Assembly (NCBI RefSeq): GCF_001682855.1
Contig: NZ_MAQW01000012.1
Location: 248,001 to 312,000, forward strand
Source of the DNA: Bacillus sp. FJAT-27264
GTDB lineage: Bacteria; Bacillota; Bacilli; Paenibacillales; Paenibacillaceae
Length of the DNA stretch: 64,000 nucleotides
Direction: 5' to 3'
Position numbers and translations under genes: made by a program. Under the pieces are notes generated by a model. That model saw only the letters and a program-made list of their open reading frames with translations. It ran no database searches and was not told where the DNA came from. Positions 17,225-26,080 of this stretch are shown here, piece by piece; the stretch's first letter is position 1; each line of letters starts with the position of its first letter.

Positions 17225-18954
17225 ACGGCTTCATCTCCTATGCACTGTTCGCTGAATAAATCTATATACGTTTCATTATTTTTGATCAGCACGTCGTGAG
17301 TATCAAAGCCTATGACAGTGCCGTTGGCTAAAACCGCAATTTTGTCACAGCTTTTGATGGTAGAAAAACGGTGGGCAATTATAATAAGCGTCCGATCTTT
17401 TGACATATCACTCATTACTTTCCGAATAAGCATTTCGTTCTGGCTGTCGAGGAACGATGTGGCTTCGTCAAAGATCAAAATCTTAGGATTCTTTACTAAT
17501 ATTCTTGCTATAGCCAGACGCTGCTTTTGCCCGCCGGATAGCTCTTGCCCATCAGTTCCAAGCAGAGTGTCCAGGCCGTTCGGGAGCGTCAGGTAAACAT
17601 CAAAAAGGGCAGCCTTTTTAAGAGCTTCTATCAATGCATCATCATTATCCTTGTTGTTTGTAAATGAAAGATTGTAACGCAAGGTATTGTCATAAAGAAT
17701 GGTCTCCTGATGGACAATACCCACCTGTCTCCGTAAGCTATGCAGGTTATATTCATTAACATTCATGCCATCGATCAAAAGCTTGCCGCCGTCAACGTTA
17801 TATAAATTGTAGAGCAGGTTCGCCATCGTAGTTTTACCCGCGCCGCTCTTTCCGACAATGCCAATTGTGCTTCCTGCATCAATGCGGAGATTGAATCCGT
17901 TCAAGATAAGATTATCTTCGGAGTACCCAAATGTGACATTATTAAATTCAATCGTGCCTTCCTTTATTTCTTTAAGAGGATGGTTTTCTCTGTAATCTTC
18001 TTCATTTTCATTCAAAATATCTACGACACGTTGTAATGAGACGTTTTGTCTCCCGACATCAACAATTTTGCCGTTTATGGAGCTGAAGAAGTTCACTGCC
18101 ATATTGAAATAGCTTACAGCAGCTACAAAAACGCCGAGCTGCATTTGGTCTTTAACAATGAAATAGGCGCATATTATAAAAATCAACAGTTGTGCGATAA
18201 GAGTGATAAAAGCATTAACCCTTTCTGCCGTCACGTCAATTTTACCGCTCTCCACATTCATTTTATTGATTGATGTTGTATTTCTTAAATAAATCCTCGT
18301 TACTTTTTTACATGCATTAAGGATTTTTAGCTCCTGCAGGTTTTTCACGATTTCAAACAAGTAAGATGATAATTTGCCCTGTTCCTTTGAAATATCCTTG
18401 TTGACATTTTGAGATTTTTTCTTGAAATACTTTGAGGTGAAAAACACGGTAGGAACCAGAACGACAGTAAAAGCCCCCAAAAATATATTGTAATAAAACA
18501 TGAAGCCGACAGCGAAAATGATATGCAATAGGTTGGAATATCCCCAAAGGCCGCTCCAGAATATGAGATTCATAATATCCGTGGCGTCATTGTTCATCCG
18601 GCTGATCATATCTCCACTATACATTCCGGAGAGGTCCTTCCCTTTTTTATGCAATATCTTTTTAAATATAGCCCGCCGTATATCAAATACAAAACCTGTC
18701 ATTAAATGCGAGGAAATGAGATTGTTTAAAGTCGCAATGATAAACTGATTAAAAACGAGTATTCCGGCATAAATAAAGCACAGATTCAAAAAGGCAGTTA
18801 TATCCTTATCATAAAAAGCGATATTGATTATCTTCCCGTTGAGGAACGGATAAATCAAATTAATCAATGTCATTAATGTAGTGACGAAGAATCCAAATAA
18901 AAATACCCATTTATGCATAAAAACAAATTTCGCGATCCATTTTCTTTTTGTCAT
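17221..18954 (-). CDS. ABC exporter half-transporter (membrane plus ATPase), subunit A
   Basis: 577 residues from ATG 18954 (RBS AGAGGTG); the frame opens further up at 18996 but that lacks an RBS. Membrane domain of about six helices, then Walker A GKSGAGKTT, signature LSGGQKQR, Walker B ILIFDEATSFLD and H-loop IIAHRFS. Both subunits keep consensus ATPase residues, so neither looks like a degenerate site. Translationally coupled to subunit B; follows a radical SAM gene by 38 bases. Confidence 0.9.
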   Translation of the reverse strand: MTKRKWIAKFVFMHKWVFLFGFFVTTLMTLINLIYPFLNGKIINIAFYDKDITAFLNLCFIYAGILVFNQFIIATLNNLISSHLMTGFVFDIRRAIFKKILHKKGKDLSGMYSGDMISRMNNDATDIMNLIFWSGLWGYSNLLHIIFAVGFMFYYNIFLGAFTVVLVPTVFFTSKYFKKKSQNVNKDISKEQGKLSSYLFEIVKNLQELKILNACKKVTRIYLRNTTSINKMNVESGKIDVTAERVNAFITLIAQLLIFIICAYFIVKDQMQLGVFVAAVSYFNMAVNFFSSINGKIVDVGRQNVSLQRVVDILNENEEDYRENHPLKEIKEGTIEFNNVTFGYSEDNLILNGFNLRIDAGSTIGIVGKSGAGKTTMANLLYNLYNVDGGKLLIDGMNVNEYNLHSLRRQVGIVHQETILYDNTLRYNLSFTNNKDNDDALIEALKKAALFDVYLTLPNGLDTLLGTDGQELSGGQKQRLAIARILVKNPKILIFDEATSFLDSQNEMLIRKVMSDMSKDRTLIIIAHRFSTIKSCDKIAVLANGTVIGFDTHDVLIKNNETYIDLFSEQCIGDEAV

Positions 18955-18992
18955 AAACACACCTCTTTTACCTATAGAAATATGGATAGGGC

Positions 18993-20084
18993 TCAAGCCT
19001 CTTTATCATTTGCTAATGGCCCAAATGAAGCAATTTCTGCTGTTATACCATTCTCTTTTAGCATTGCTGTAAGATCATCTGTCGCTTTATCAGTAGGACT
19101 GTATTGCTCCGTGTGACATTTATCCTTGATTCGGTTATTATGAGAAACAATTAATTTTTCAGTTTTGGTTCGATTATCACGAGAAATAACTAACTTTTCG
19201 ATTTTCAATCGTTTCATTATGTTTATAACTCCCTGATAGTCTTCTAAGTTGTCATTTATACCCGTCAGGATTATATACTTCAAAGTTATTTGCTCTGGGT
19301 GAACGGTGCTCGCTGAATATTTATCCAGATTATTCATAACCTTGTCGAAGTTATTCACGCCTTTGACCTTATACCATGTTTCCGAAGTTCCAGCGTCTAT
19401 AGACAAATTGATGGACGACCTCGGGTTTGTCCCAAGAATAGCCGCTATTTTTTTATCGAAAATAAAGCAGTTTGTTAAAAATTGGGCAGCTTTATCTTTC
19501 ATTAAATCGTAAATCTTCTCCCTATACGGATGAATTGTAATCTCCCCGCTTGCAGCCTGCCATACCGCGTCCGTGGCAATCATACCGTTATCATGCGCCC
19601 ATTCTATCGCGTTGAACATATTTTCATAACGCTCCTCATGCAGCCGCTTATTCAAGATTCCAAAATTACTATTATGAACGCTACAATAGGTACACTTAGC
19701 TTGGCAAGGTGCAGGATACATATTTATGTTAACATAATGGATAAGTCCATCTCCCTCCCCCGTCATTTCGTTGAAGTGGGGACACTTTGCGCATTCAGAT
19801 GTATAATTTCGTTCGTGGTCACCCTTGTCTAGCAGGCTAAACATCTTACTTTCCGTAATTATTTCATCACGTTTTTTTATGATACTCTTTATGGATTCCT
19901 CTCCTTTATCGCTAAGCGTGATGCCCGGCGATGAAGTAAGACAACAAAACTCTAAACAACCTTTAACGTTGCTATTAAATTGATGTCCGTTTAATCCATG
20001 GAAATTCAAATAAAAACGCTCGATAAACGTACAGCTGCGATATTTCTTCACATCAGTGAGCGTATCCATTGCATACTTGTTCAT
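18993..20084 (-). CDS. radical SAM enzyme
   Basis: 363 residues. The iron-sulfur motif is CQAKCTYC (C-x3-C-x2-C) near residue 132, preceded by YVNINMYPAP, as in SPASM/Twitch-type enzymes. A cluster of further Cys upstream (KGCLEFCC, residues ~42-48; ECAKC, residues ~98-102) could bind an auxiliary cluster. A short internal repeat (KLVISRDNRTK then KLIVSHNNRIK) sits near residues 292-318, apparently a recent in-frame duplication of about 13 codons. It probably makes a carbon-centred radical change on the sugar, nucleoside or amino-acid part; the substrate cannot be told. RBS AAAGGAA. Confidence 0.85.
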   Translation of the reverse strand: MNKYAMDTLTDVKKYRSCTFIERFYLNFHGLNGHQFNSNVKGCLEFCCLTSSPGITLSDKGEESIKSIIKKRDEIITESKMFSLLDKGDHERNYTSECAKCPHFNEMTGEGDGLIHYVNINMYPAPCQAKCTYCSVHNSNFGILNKRLHEERYENMFNAIEWAHDNGMIATDAVWQAASGEITIHPYREKIYDLMKDKAAQFLTNCFIFDKKIAAILGTNPRSSINLSIDAGTSETWYKVKGVNNFDKVMNNLDKYSASTVHPEQITLKYIILTGINDNLEDYQGVINIMKRLKIEKLVISRDNRTKTEKLIVSHNNRIKDKCHTEQYSPTDKATDDLTAMLKENGITAEIASFGPLANDKEA

Positions 20085-20224
20085 ATAACCATTCCTTTCA
20101 CAATCGTTTCATTATTTTAAAACTGTTAGCTCCTCAACTTGATGCAACATTTCATGTCAATGAAACGTTCAAACTTCTGACAAGTATAAAACAGGTACTT
20201 ATTCTTTCGTGAGCGGCTAAACTT

Positions 20225-20647
20225 CTATTTTGATTCAGTCCAGCCTACTTGGACGACATTGTAATCTACAGGGGAGATGCGATTAACCACCCAGGCGATT
20301 CTGGCTTTGAGGATGAGACGGTAGCACATCATACAAGGTCCTTCAGTGAGAATTTCACCCGTTTGCATGTCCCGGCCCATTAGATAGAGTGTCGCGCCCA
20401 GCATCAGTTCTCGGGGGACGGCGAAGATAGCGGTGGCCTCCGCGTGTTCTTTGCAGCACGTCGGATCGGTGCTGTTAACCTGGTTCAGGGACGCATCGTC
20501 CTGCCGTACCTTATTACTGCATCCCGTTGAAACTATTACATCATCCTTGACAATAATTGCACCATAGTTGGCGTGCAGGCAGGTACCGCGGTCCATTATC
20601 GTCTGGGCGATGTCCAAATAATAGTTGATCTTGTCAATACGATCCAT
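20225..20647 (-). CDS. deoxycytidylate deaminase-like zinc enzyme
   Basis: 140 residues with the zinc-deaminase pair: HAEATAI (zinc His and catalytic Glu) and GPCMMCYRLILKA (P-C-x2-C zinc ligands). GTCLHANYGAIIVKDD is the usual first strand. Family members hydrolyse dCMP, cytidine or related amino-pyrimidines to the uracil form. In this cluster, beside two thymidylate synthase-fold proteins, it may deaminate or shape a modified cytosine. It overlaps the HAD gene by 14 bases. A 140-base gap follows to the radical SAM gene, with no gene in it. Confidence 0.85.
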   Translation of the reverse strand: MDRIDKINYYLDIAQTIMDRGTCLHANYGAIIVKDDVIVSTGCSNKVRQDDASLNQVNSTDPTCCKEHAEATAIFAVPRELMLGATLYLMGRDMQTGEILTEGPCMMCYRLILKARIAWVVNRISPVDYNVVQVGWTESK

Positions 20648-21506
20648 GATTCACCTCTTTTCCCCTTCTCCATTCATTTTGCGTAATATTAAATATTGTA
20701 GACAACTGATTCATTAAAAAATGATAAACACCATTTTCATTATTATCAAACTCTGTTATATAATCTGCTACATCTTTGGCCTCGTCCACGCCATTGATCA
20801 TGCATATCCCTATTCCAGAGTTTTTTAATAATTCAATATCGTTGAAGGCATCTCCAAAAGAGATGATATTTTGATCCATTACCTCATTTTCTTCTGCAAT
20901 ACCCTTAACTGCAGTCCATTTGTTAACAGATCCAACAGATATATCGATAATATCGTCGCGACCTCGCCATCCACAGACAATAATGTTTTCAAATAATCGT
21001 ACGACTTCATTTTGCAGAGCCTCACGGAAATCAGAAGAAATACTGATGATGATTCTTTGAACATCATGAATCTGAGCTAGGTTATGTCCGATATGAAAAT
21101 GGGGTAAATCCTGATTAATTATAATCTCATGAAGATACTCGTTTTCATTTGTAAGCAGATATGTTTCATTACATCGAGATAAAACCACATTATTAATGTT
21201 ATACTCATGTTGGTATTTAAGTAGGAACTCTATGATATTCTCCGCATTACAAATGTTATTCTTATATCTTACAACGCCACTATTAGGATTATAAATAAGT
21301 CCCCCATTGTGGCAAATCAAGTCATTTTTTAGATTAAACGCCTGATAGTACCTATACGCATCAGATACAGATCGTCCTGTAGCAATATAAACCATGTGTT
21401 CTTTTTTGATAAAATGAATCACTTGCTGCAGCTCGTCTGTCACATTATAGGTATCCGTTATACTTGTTCCATCTATATCTAGTACCAACATTTTTTTCAC
21501 GACCAT
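20634..21506 (-). CDS. HAD-superfamily phosphatase (Cof type)
   Basis: 290 residues from ATG 21506 behind GATGAGGG. Motif I is LVLDIDGTS (nucleophile Asp and second Asp), motif II TGRS, and motif III/IV ISFGDAFNDIELL with the two metal Asp residues. The large cap between residues ~90 and ~200 is the C2B cap of Cof/YbiV enzymes, which dephosphorylate sugar or nucleotide phosphates. Between a nucleotide deaminase and the thymidylate synthase-fold genes, release of a nucleoside from its monophosphate is plausible but inferred. Confidence 0.85.
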   Translation of the reverse strand: MVVKKMLVLDIDGTSITDTYNVTDELQQVIHFIKKEHMVYIATGRSVSDAYRYYQAFNLKNDLICHNGGLIYNPNSGVVRYKNNICNAENIIEFLLKYQHEYNINNVVLSRCNETYLLTNENEYLHEIIINQDLPHFHIGHNLAQIHDVQRIIISISSDFREALQNEVVRLFENIIVCGWRGRDDIIDISVGSVNKWTAVKGIAEENEVMDQNIISFGDAFNDIELLKNSGIGICMINGVDEAKDVADYITEFDNNENGVYHFLMNQLSTIFNITQNEWRRGKEVNHGSY

Positions 21507-21523
21507 ATCCCTCATCTCTCTTT

Positions 21524-22147
21524 TTATTTCTCAATAACATAATGGGAGATAAAAGCAGGGTGTCCGAATTTCTCTGAAAAGCTTTCATAAAATGGGATTG
21601 ACCTAGTTATTTCATACCTTTTAGATAGCAGAGGACTTTGTTCCGAAAGTATAAATTGTTCCTTGTCTTTAAAGCGTAAAAACCCATAAGCCCTCTTCCT
21701 GTATTCAAGCTGGCTTGCTGGATTTAGAAGCTGAAGTGAGGAAAGAACGTCGAAATATGCAAGTTCGGTTACTTCAAAGAACTGCGCAAGAAAAAGGTCA
21801 AATAATTCTTCCTGTACACCGAATCCGAGTCTGAAGCTACTATATGACCTTTTGTACTGCTGTGAAACGTTTAATAGCTTTTCCAATTTAATGGGGTTAA
21901 ATGTGTCAGGATATAGATATGGGAATAGATCCATAATCGCATCTTGAATATGAAAATCAGCAGCTGAATCATTCCAAGACCATGTTTGAACCCTATTCCT
22001 AATCATTTCATTATCAAACGTACACTCCCCTAACACTTGATAACTGTCTACACTCATAATTAATTCCTTACCTGATAGAACAAGAGTCTCCAAAACTTCT
22101 TTAATTAATGGAGACTCCATATTTCCAATAAATAATGTTTTACTCAT
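21524..22147 (-). CDS. cluster protein of unknown function
   Basis: 207 residues, not recognised. It opens MSKTLFIGNMESPLIKEVLETLV, like the first strand and helix of a Rossmann-type fold but without a glycine loop. The middle is rich in aromatic residues and helix-prone (FDLFLAQFFEVTELAYFDVL). It overlaps the preceding thymidylate synthase-like gene by 4 bases (ATGA), and the next gene starts 17 bases on, so it belongs to the operon. The tight coupling to the divergent synthase suggests a partner protein; no catalytic motif stands out. Confidence 0.6.
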   Translation of the reverse strand: MSKTLFIGNMESPLIKEVLETLVLSGKELIMSVDSYQVLGECTFDNEMIRNRVQTWSWNDSAADFHIQDAIMDLFPYLYPDTFNPIKLEKLLNVSQQYKRSYSSFRLGFGVQEELFDLFLAQFFEVTELAYFDVLSSLQLLNPASQLEYRKRAYGFLRFKDKEQFILSEQSPLLSKRYEITRSIPFYESFSEKFGHPAFISHYVIEK

Positions 22148-22767
22148 ATATTATCACCATTGGAAAAAATTTTTTTGCTTGCAATGAAATCAAATACAGG
22201 CATATGAACTTGAACTGAAAATATTCGTAAATTCCCAACCTCATTACATGAATCGTGTGCAATAGTGCGATGAAGATATGCCATTTGATGGTAATCTAGT
22301 AATCCCATTCGGAATAAATTCATTGTTGAATAGTTCACGTGCATGTTAATAACGCCATCATATGCATCGAGAATGATATTGCTTATACAAGGAGTTGGTA
22401 CATGTTCTCTGTTATCCTTGTATGGATCATATATAGGTATCACGACTGGCTTTATATTTTTTCTATTTTTCATAACTTTGACGGCATATTCATACTGATT
22501 AATTTCGTTGGGCCCGAAGGAGTACATACGATTTATTTCAGAATGCTTTCCAGGAGAAATAATTTGGTCTAGATAGTACTCAAGGCTCTTAGATTTCCAG
22601 GGACAAAAGGTGCTTAACTTTGGTTCCAATATATAGTCACATGCATGTACAGTGAAATTATCCAATATCAAGTACTCTTTCCCGCATATATTCCTTGAAT
22701 ACGCATTAGTAAGAAAGTATTTCATTGCCTCTTCCCAACACCTATTTATTGACGGTTCACTAATCAC
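22144..22767 (-). CDS. divergent thymidylate synthase-fold protein
   Basis: 207 residues. By eye, the stretch HVPTPCISNIILDAYDGVI, then HVNYSTMNLFRMGLLDYHQMA, then VQVHMPVFDF lines up with the thymidylate synthase core in the 27014-27889 protein: catalytic P-C, the R/Q-S-x-D/N dUMP segment, the G-L/M-P-x-N/D-I segment and the later His. The catalytic Cys is kept. The pyrimidine-reading Asn position is Asp, the helix after it is conserved, and the usual H-x-Y is H-x-P. It is shorter than standard enzymes (264-316 aa). It could be a second nucleotide hydroxymethylase or a non-catalytic partner. Confidence 0.5.
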   Translation of the reverse strand: MISEPSINRCWEEAMKYFLTNAYSRNICGKEYLILDNFTVHACDYILEPKLSTFCPWKSKSLEYYLDQIISPGKHSEINRMYSFGPNEINQYEYAVKVMKNRKNIKPVVIPIYDPYKDNREHVPTPCISNIILDAYDGVINMHVNYSTMNLFRMGLLDYHQMAYLHRTIAHDSCNEVGNLRIFSVQVHMPVFDFIASKKIFSNGDNI

Positions 22768-22817
22768 GATTTTCCCCCTCTCTTAAAAGGTGATTCATAA
22801 TTGAAACAGTTCGCTAG

Positions 22818-23426
22818 CTAGCCCTCGTTCCTCTTCTTATACTCTCGAATAATGTTCCTATAAGCTTTGTATAGCTCATTATTGTTTTCAATGAGAACAG
22901 CTTTTTTATGCTCATCTGCATATTTTAAATAAAGTTTTTTCAAGCGGCGTAAGCTAAGAGTATTTTCAAACTCATTAGCTCCTCCCCTGTTTTCCAATCG
23001 TTCCAAAATTAAATTCATATCTGAATCAATTACAAAAGTTATATCCGGCTCAAGGCACATGTCATAAGAAATATTAGTAAAATCATTCTGAGCCATCCAA
23101 ATTTTTGCATATAACTGTTGGCATATTGCCCATCGATCTAGGATTATCACTGTATCAGGAGAATCTAATCCCTTGATCACTTCAGAAATTTGTAACAAAT
23201 CAAAGCTCATAATGTATGAACCGATAATATTCAATTGGTGATTTTTATCCGGATGTTGAATTAAAAACTCTTTTCGTATCATGTTATAGTTTTTCATGAA
23301 AGTAGAGTTGGGCCGTAATGCTTTTATAACTTGCACAGACTTTCCTTTTTTCTCTACATATTCTGCAAATCGGGATAATAAAGTGGTTTTCCCAGTTCCG
23401 TCAATCCCAACGAATGCTATTATCAT
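22818..23426 (-). CDS. thymidylate kinase-like nucleotide kinase
   Basis: 202 residues. P-loop FVGIDGTGKTTLLSRF at residues 4-19, then the D-R-W segment ILDRWAICQQLY near residue 95, as in dTMP kinases (DRY/DRW). The lid is only weakly basic (LENRGGANEFENT). It probably phosphorylates the nucleoside monophosphate made by the cluster, or a related nucleoside. It is not the housekeeping tmk, judging by divergence and context. Gap of 50 bases to the next gene. Confidence 0.78.
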   Translation of the reverse strand: MIIAFVGIDGTGKTTLLSRFAEYVEKKGKSVQVIKALRPNSTFMKNYNMIRKEFLIQHPDKNHQLNIIGSYIMSFDLLQISEVIKGLDSPDTVIILDRWAICQQLYAKIWMAQNDFTNISYDMCLEPDITFVIDSDMNLILERLENRGGANEFENTLSLRRLKKLYLKYADEHKKAVLIENNNELYKAYRNIIREYKKRNEG

Positions 23427-23459
23427 GTTGAAGCTCCAATCTGCTATAATAAAATACTT

Positions 23460-24323
23460 CTACATGTTGATATTATTGACCAATATAGGCTTTTGTTTGT
23501 TTTCAATCCATTTTAATCCGCCGTTAATTTTAGTTTCATATTCTTGAAGGGAAATTTCCCCCAACACAAATCCTTTAAGTAGAGATACTTCGTCAACTGG
23601 ATGCTTACTTAAAAAGGTATCATGGCTGTTAATAATACTTTCATTATAAAACCCTTTACTTCTTGCATGAGCAATATGTATATTTTCAGCTTTTGCATTG
23701 CTCATAAAAAGTGTTTTATCCTTCCATAGCCGATAACCTAATTCAAAATGTTCAAATCCCCAATTCTTAAAGTCACAATCAAAGCGGTGGCCAGCTAATG
23801 TGGATTTTTTTAGTGCCATATTTCCTGATAAGGTAGATAGCCAACACAAATGACTGTCTGTTATCCCAGATTCATTATAGATTTGGGAAATTACTTTGTA
23901 ATAAATCGCTTTGCGCCTAATAATCGTTTCAGCTTCTACTTTAAGCTTGTCAACACTGTTATAAGTTTCAGTTGAATACCCTATGCTCAGGATTGCATCA
24001 GGTGAATCAATCAAATTCATATGTGATTCAATGAATTCGGGAACAGGAAAACGATCACAATCACAAAAAACAAGGTATTCGCCTTTAGCGCTATCGATAG
24101 CAGCATTTCTAGTATGTGACCGTCCCTTGTTTATTTTGTTTCGTATGTGCGTAATTTGTAGGGAAGTATAACGTTCAAGAACAGACGGATCATAGTCTGA
24201 TGATCCGTCATCTACAATAATAATTTCAAATGGTTCTGATATAGTTTGCCTGCAAAAATGCCACAATACCACATCTAAGGATGAATATTGATTGTATACA
24301 GGAATAATTACACTAATCATCAT
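23460..24323 (-). CDS. glycosyltransferase, GT2 family (GT-A fold)
   Basis: 287 residues from ATG 24323 (RBS AGAGG); the frame runs further up but would overlap the hydrolase by 60 bases. Inverting GT-A signature: ISVIIPVYNQYSSL, then FEIIIVDDGSSDYDP, GRSHTRNAAIDSAKGEYLVF and metal motif DCDRFP. The late WGFEHFELGYRLW resembles the N-W-G-x-E-D/H-x-E-L-G segment of GalNAc-transferase-like enzymes. It may add a sugar to the nucleoside. The donor is not evident; GDP-heptose is used by the other GT. Confidence 0.85.
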   Translation of the reverse strand: MMISVIIPVYNQYSSLDVVLWHFCRQTISEPFEIIIVDDGSSDYDPSVLERYTSLQITHIRNKINKGRSHTRNAAIDSAKGEYLVFCDCDRFPVPEFIESHMNLIDSPDAILSIGYSTETYNSVDKLKVEAETIIRRKAIYYKVISQIYNESGITDSHLCWLSTLSGNMALKKSTLAGHRFDCDFKNWGFEHFELGYRLWKDKTLFMSNAKAENIHIAHARSKGFYNESIINSHDTFLSKHPVDEVSLLKGFVLGEISLQEYETKINGGLKWIENKQKPILVNNINM

Positions 24324-25851
24324 AATCCTCTTTCTCTGAAGTAATATTGTCAATAATATTGGTAACATCGGCAATTAACTTGTCGCGAGTCTGTGCTGAC
24401 ATCGCCAACCCTTGCTTATCATTTACATATATAAAATTCTCTCTGATAAGATATTCTTTACGATTGACAAATACAAATCCATCATATTCATTAAGCATCT
24501 GGCAGGAGTCAAACTCAGATAGTCTTTTCAAAAAATTAGTTGATAAGCTAATCCCTTTGCTCCTATTTCGTACGTTTCCAAGGATACAACACTCTTCCTC
24601 AGTCCAAATGTACTTATTATAAAGATCACTTGTGTCAATCACTGGAAGCAACTTCTCATCACATCCCAAATTGTTCCACATATTGCTGTTTTCCGGAAAG
24701 AGCATGATTGTATGATCAAAAATATCTTGATTATCAAAGAGCAAATAATTGCTAGAACCAGAAGCTATACCAATTATTCTCACGTTCGGCTTTCTTTGCT
24801 TAAGATAATTGACGACAAATAATAATACTTCTTTCATAAGATCATACGTAAGGTCTTCACTCTTCCCATCACTATCTCCCGATGAAGGAAAATCAAACAT
24901 ACAGATATTGTGATGTTTATGAAAAATATTAGCCATCTGAGTAAACAAAAATCCTGGACCTGATTTATTTTGAAATAACCCGTGCAGAAAAAGGATATAA
25001 TCGAATGACTGTTCATTCTCCACTAGTTTTAAGCAAATCCGGTTCTGCCTCGTATGTAAGAAAAACTCAGATTCCTCTGCAGATATATATCTGATTTTTC
25101 TATAATGCCATTGGACTAAAATATCAATAAGATCTTGAACCCATAAATTCTTGGTGTACAAATGATCCGCCTGGGGTATTAGTTCTAATGGCCATTTTTT
25201 TTGCATCCAAAAAGCTCTGCTGTTTTCTGATAAATTATCGCTCGTAGAGTACACCCCAAAAAAGTCAACTTGCTGGTCTAGGCGGCAATTATCAACAAAA
25301 TATTCCTTGTACTTCTCGACTATATTCCAGTTAATCCATGCTCCAAAATTACTGTCATAAACCATTTTCCCTTTTTTTATCTTGGGTCGATTTATTTTCT
25401 CAAGATAGGACTCCTCAACGCATAATCCATTGCATGATAATATAGCAACCACATCATTTCGTTTGGCTGCCGCGTGAAAAGCAAATTTCAGCCCTTCACT
25501 AAAACCTATATAAATTGCTTTGTTTATAAACCCAAATGCGCTCAGGAGCTGACTCGTGATTTCATTTAGTTGGTCAATAAATGAATCAAAATCATTTTCG
25601 GAATAGTTACCAAAATTGCTGCCCCCACCAAAAAAATCAAAACGTAAGACAGAAAATCCATTAATGCTTAAATTCCTGGCAATGCGTGTAAACATCGCAC
25701 GAGAATCACCACGATCACCGAATAATCCAGGTACAATAATCGTGACGTACGAATTTGATAAATTGAACGAAGTATGTAAAACCGCATTTATCGTCTCAGA
25801 TTTGTATTTAAAAGCTAGATTTACTTCATTTACATGTTCATTCATTAACAT
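24313..25851 (-). CDS. tandem alpha/beta-hydrolase protein
   Basis: 512 residues, two alpha/beta-hydrolase domains in a row. Domain 1 (residues ~25-240): oxyanion strand TIIVPGLFGDRGDS, nucleophile elbow YIGFSEGLKFA (G-x-S-x-G). Domain 2 (~270-480): ILFLHGLFQNKSGPGF, then elbow RIIGIASGSSN where the Ser position is Ala, so this domain has probably lost its nucleophile. The pattern suggests one active and one regulatory or binding domain. It overlaps the carrier-protein stop by 14 bases; a carrier-linked thioester or acyl release/transfer role is possible. Unusual architecture. Confidence 0.7.
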   Translation of the reverse strand: MLMNEHVNEVNLAFKYKSETINAVLHTSFNLSNSYVTIIVPGLFGDRGDSRAMFTRIARNLSINGFSVLRFDFFGGGSNFGNYSENDFDSFIDQLNEITSQLLSAFGFINKAIYIGFSEGLKFAFHAAAKRNDVVAILSCNGLCVEESYLEKINRPKIKKGKMVYDSNFGAWINWNIVEKYKEYFVDNCRLDQQVDFFGVYSTSDNLSENSRAFWMQKKWPLELIPQADHLYTKNLWVQDLIDILVQWHYRKIRYISAEESEFFLHTRQNRICLKLVENEQSFDYILFLHGLFQNKSGPGFLFTQMANIFHKHHNICMFDFPSSGDSDGKSEDLTYDLMKEVLLFVVNYLKQRKPNVRIIGIASGSSNYLLFDNQDIFDHTIMLFPENSNMWNNLGCDEKLLPVIDTSDLYNKYIWTEEECCILGNVRNRSKGISLSTNFLKRLSEFDSCQMLNEYDGFVFVNRKEYLIRENFIYVNDKQGLAMSAQTRDKLIADVTNIIDNITSEKEDYDD

Positions 25852-26080
25852 ACTTATAAACCATGCTTATAATCGAGTTTACCGAAGACATATTTTCTAC
25901 AGTCAGGTCATTATCATCAATCTCGATACTTAACTCTTCTTCAAGAATTGTAATAAGTTTTAGTACACCCAAAGAGTCCAAACCATGATTAAATGGATTG
26001 ATGGAATAATCAAGCACTTTTATATCAATAACTTCTTCAATAATTTTGACAACTTTTTCTGTATTATTCATTTCAATCAT
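25838..26080 (-). CDS. acyl/peptidyl carrier protein
   Basis: 80 residues, stand-alone carrier. The phosphopantetheine Ser is in HGLDSLGVLKLI (G-x-D-S-L) near residue 34. Acidic, helix-rich sequence throughout. Overlaps the APH-fold gene by 8 bases and the hydrolase by 14. One of three free carriers of identical length (80 aa) in the cluster. Confidence 0.9.
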   Translation of the reverse strand: MIEMNNTEKVVKIIEEVIDIKVLDYSINPFNHGLDSLGVLKLITILEEELSIEIDDNDLTVENMSSVNSIISMVYKYVNE

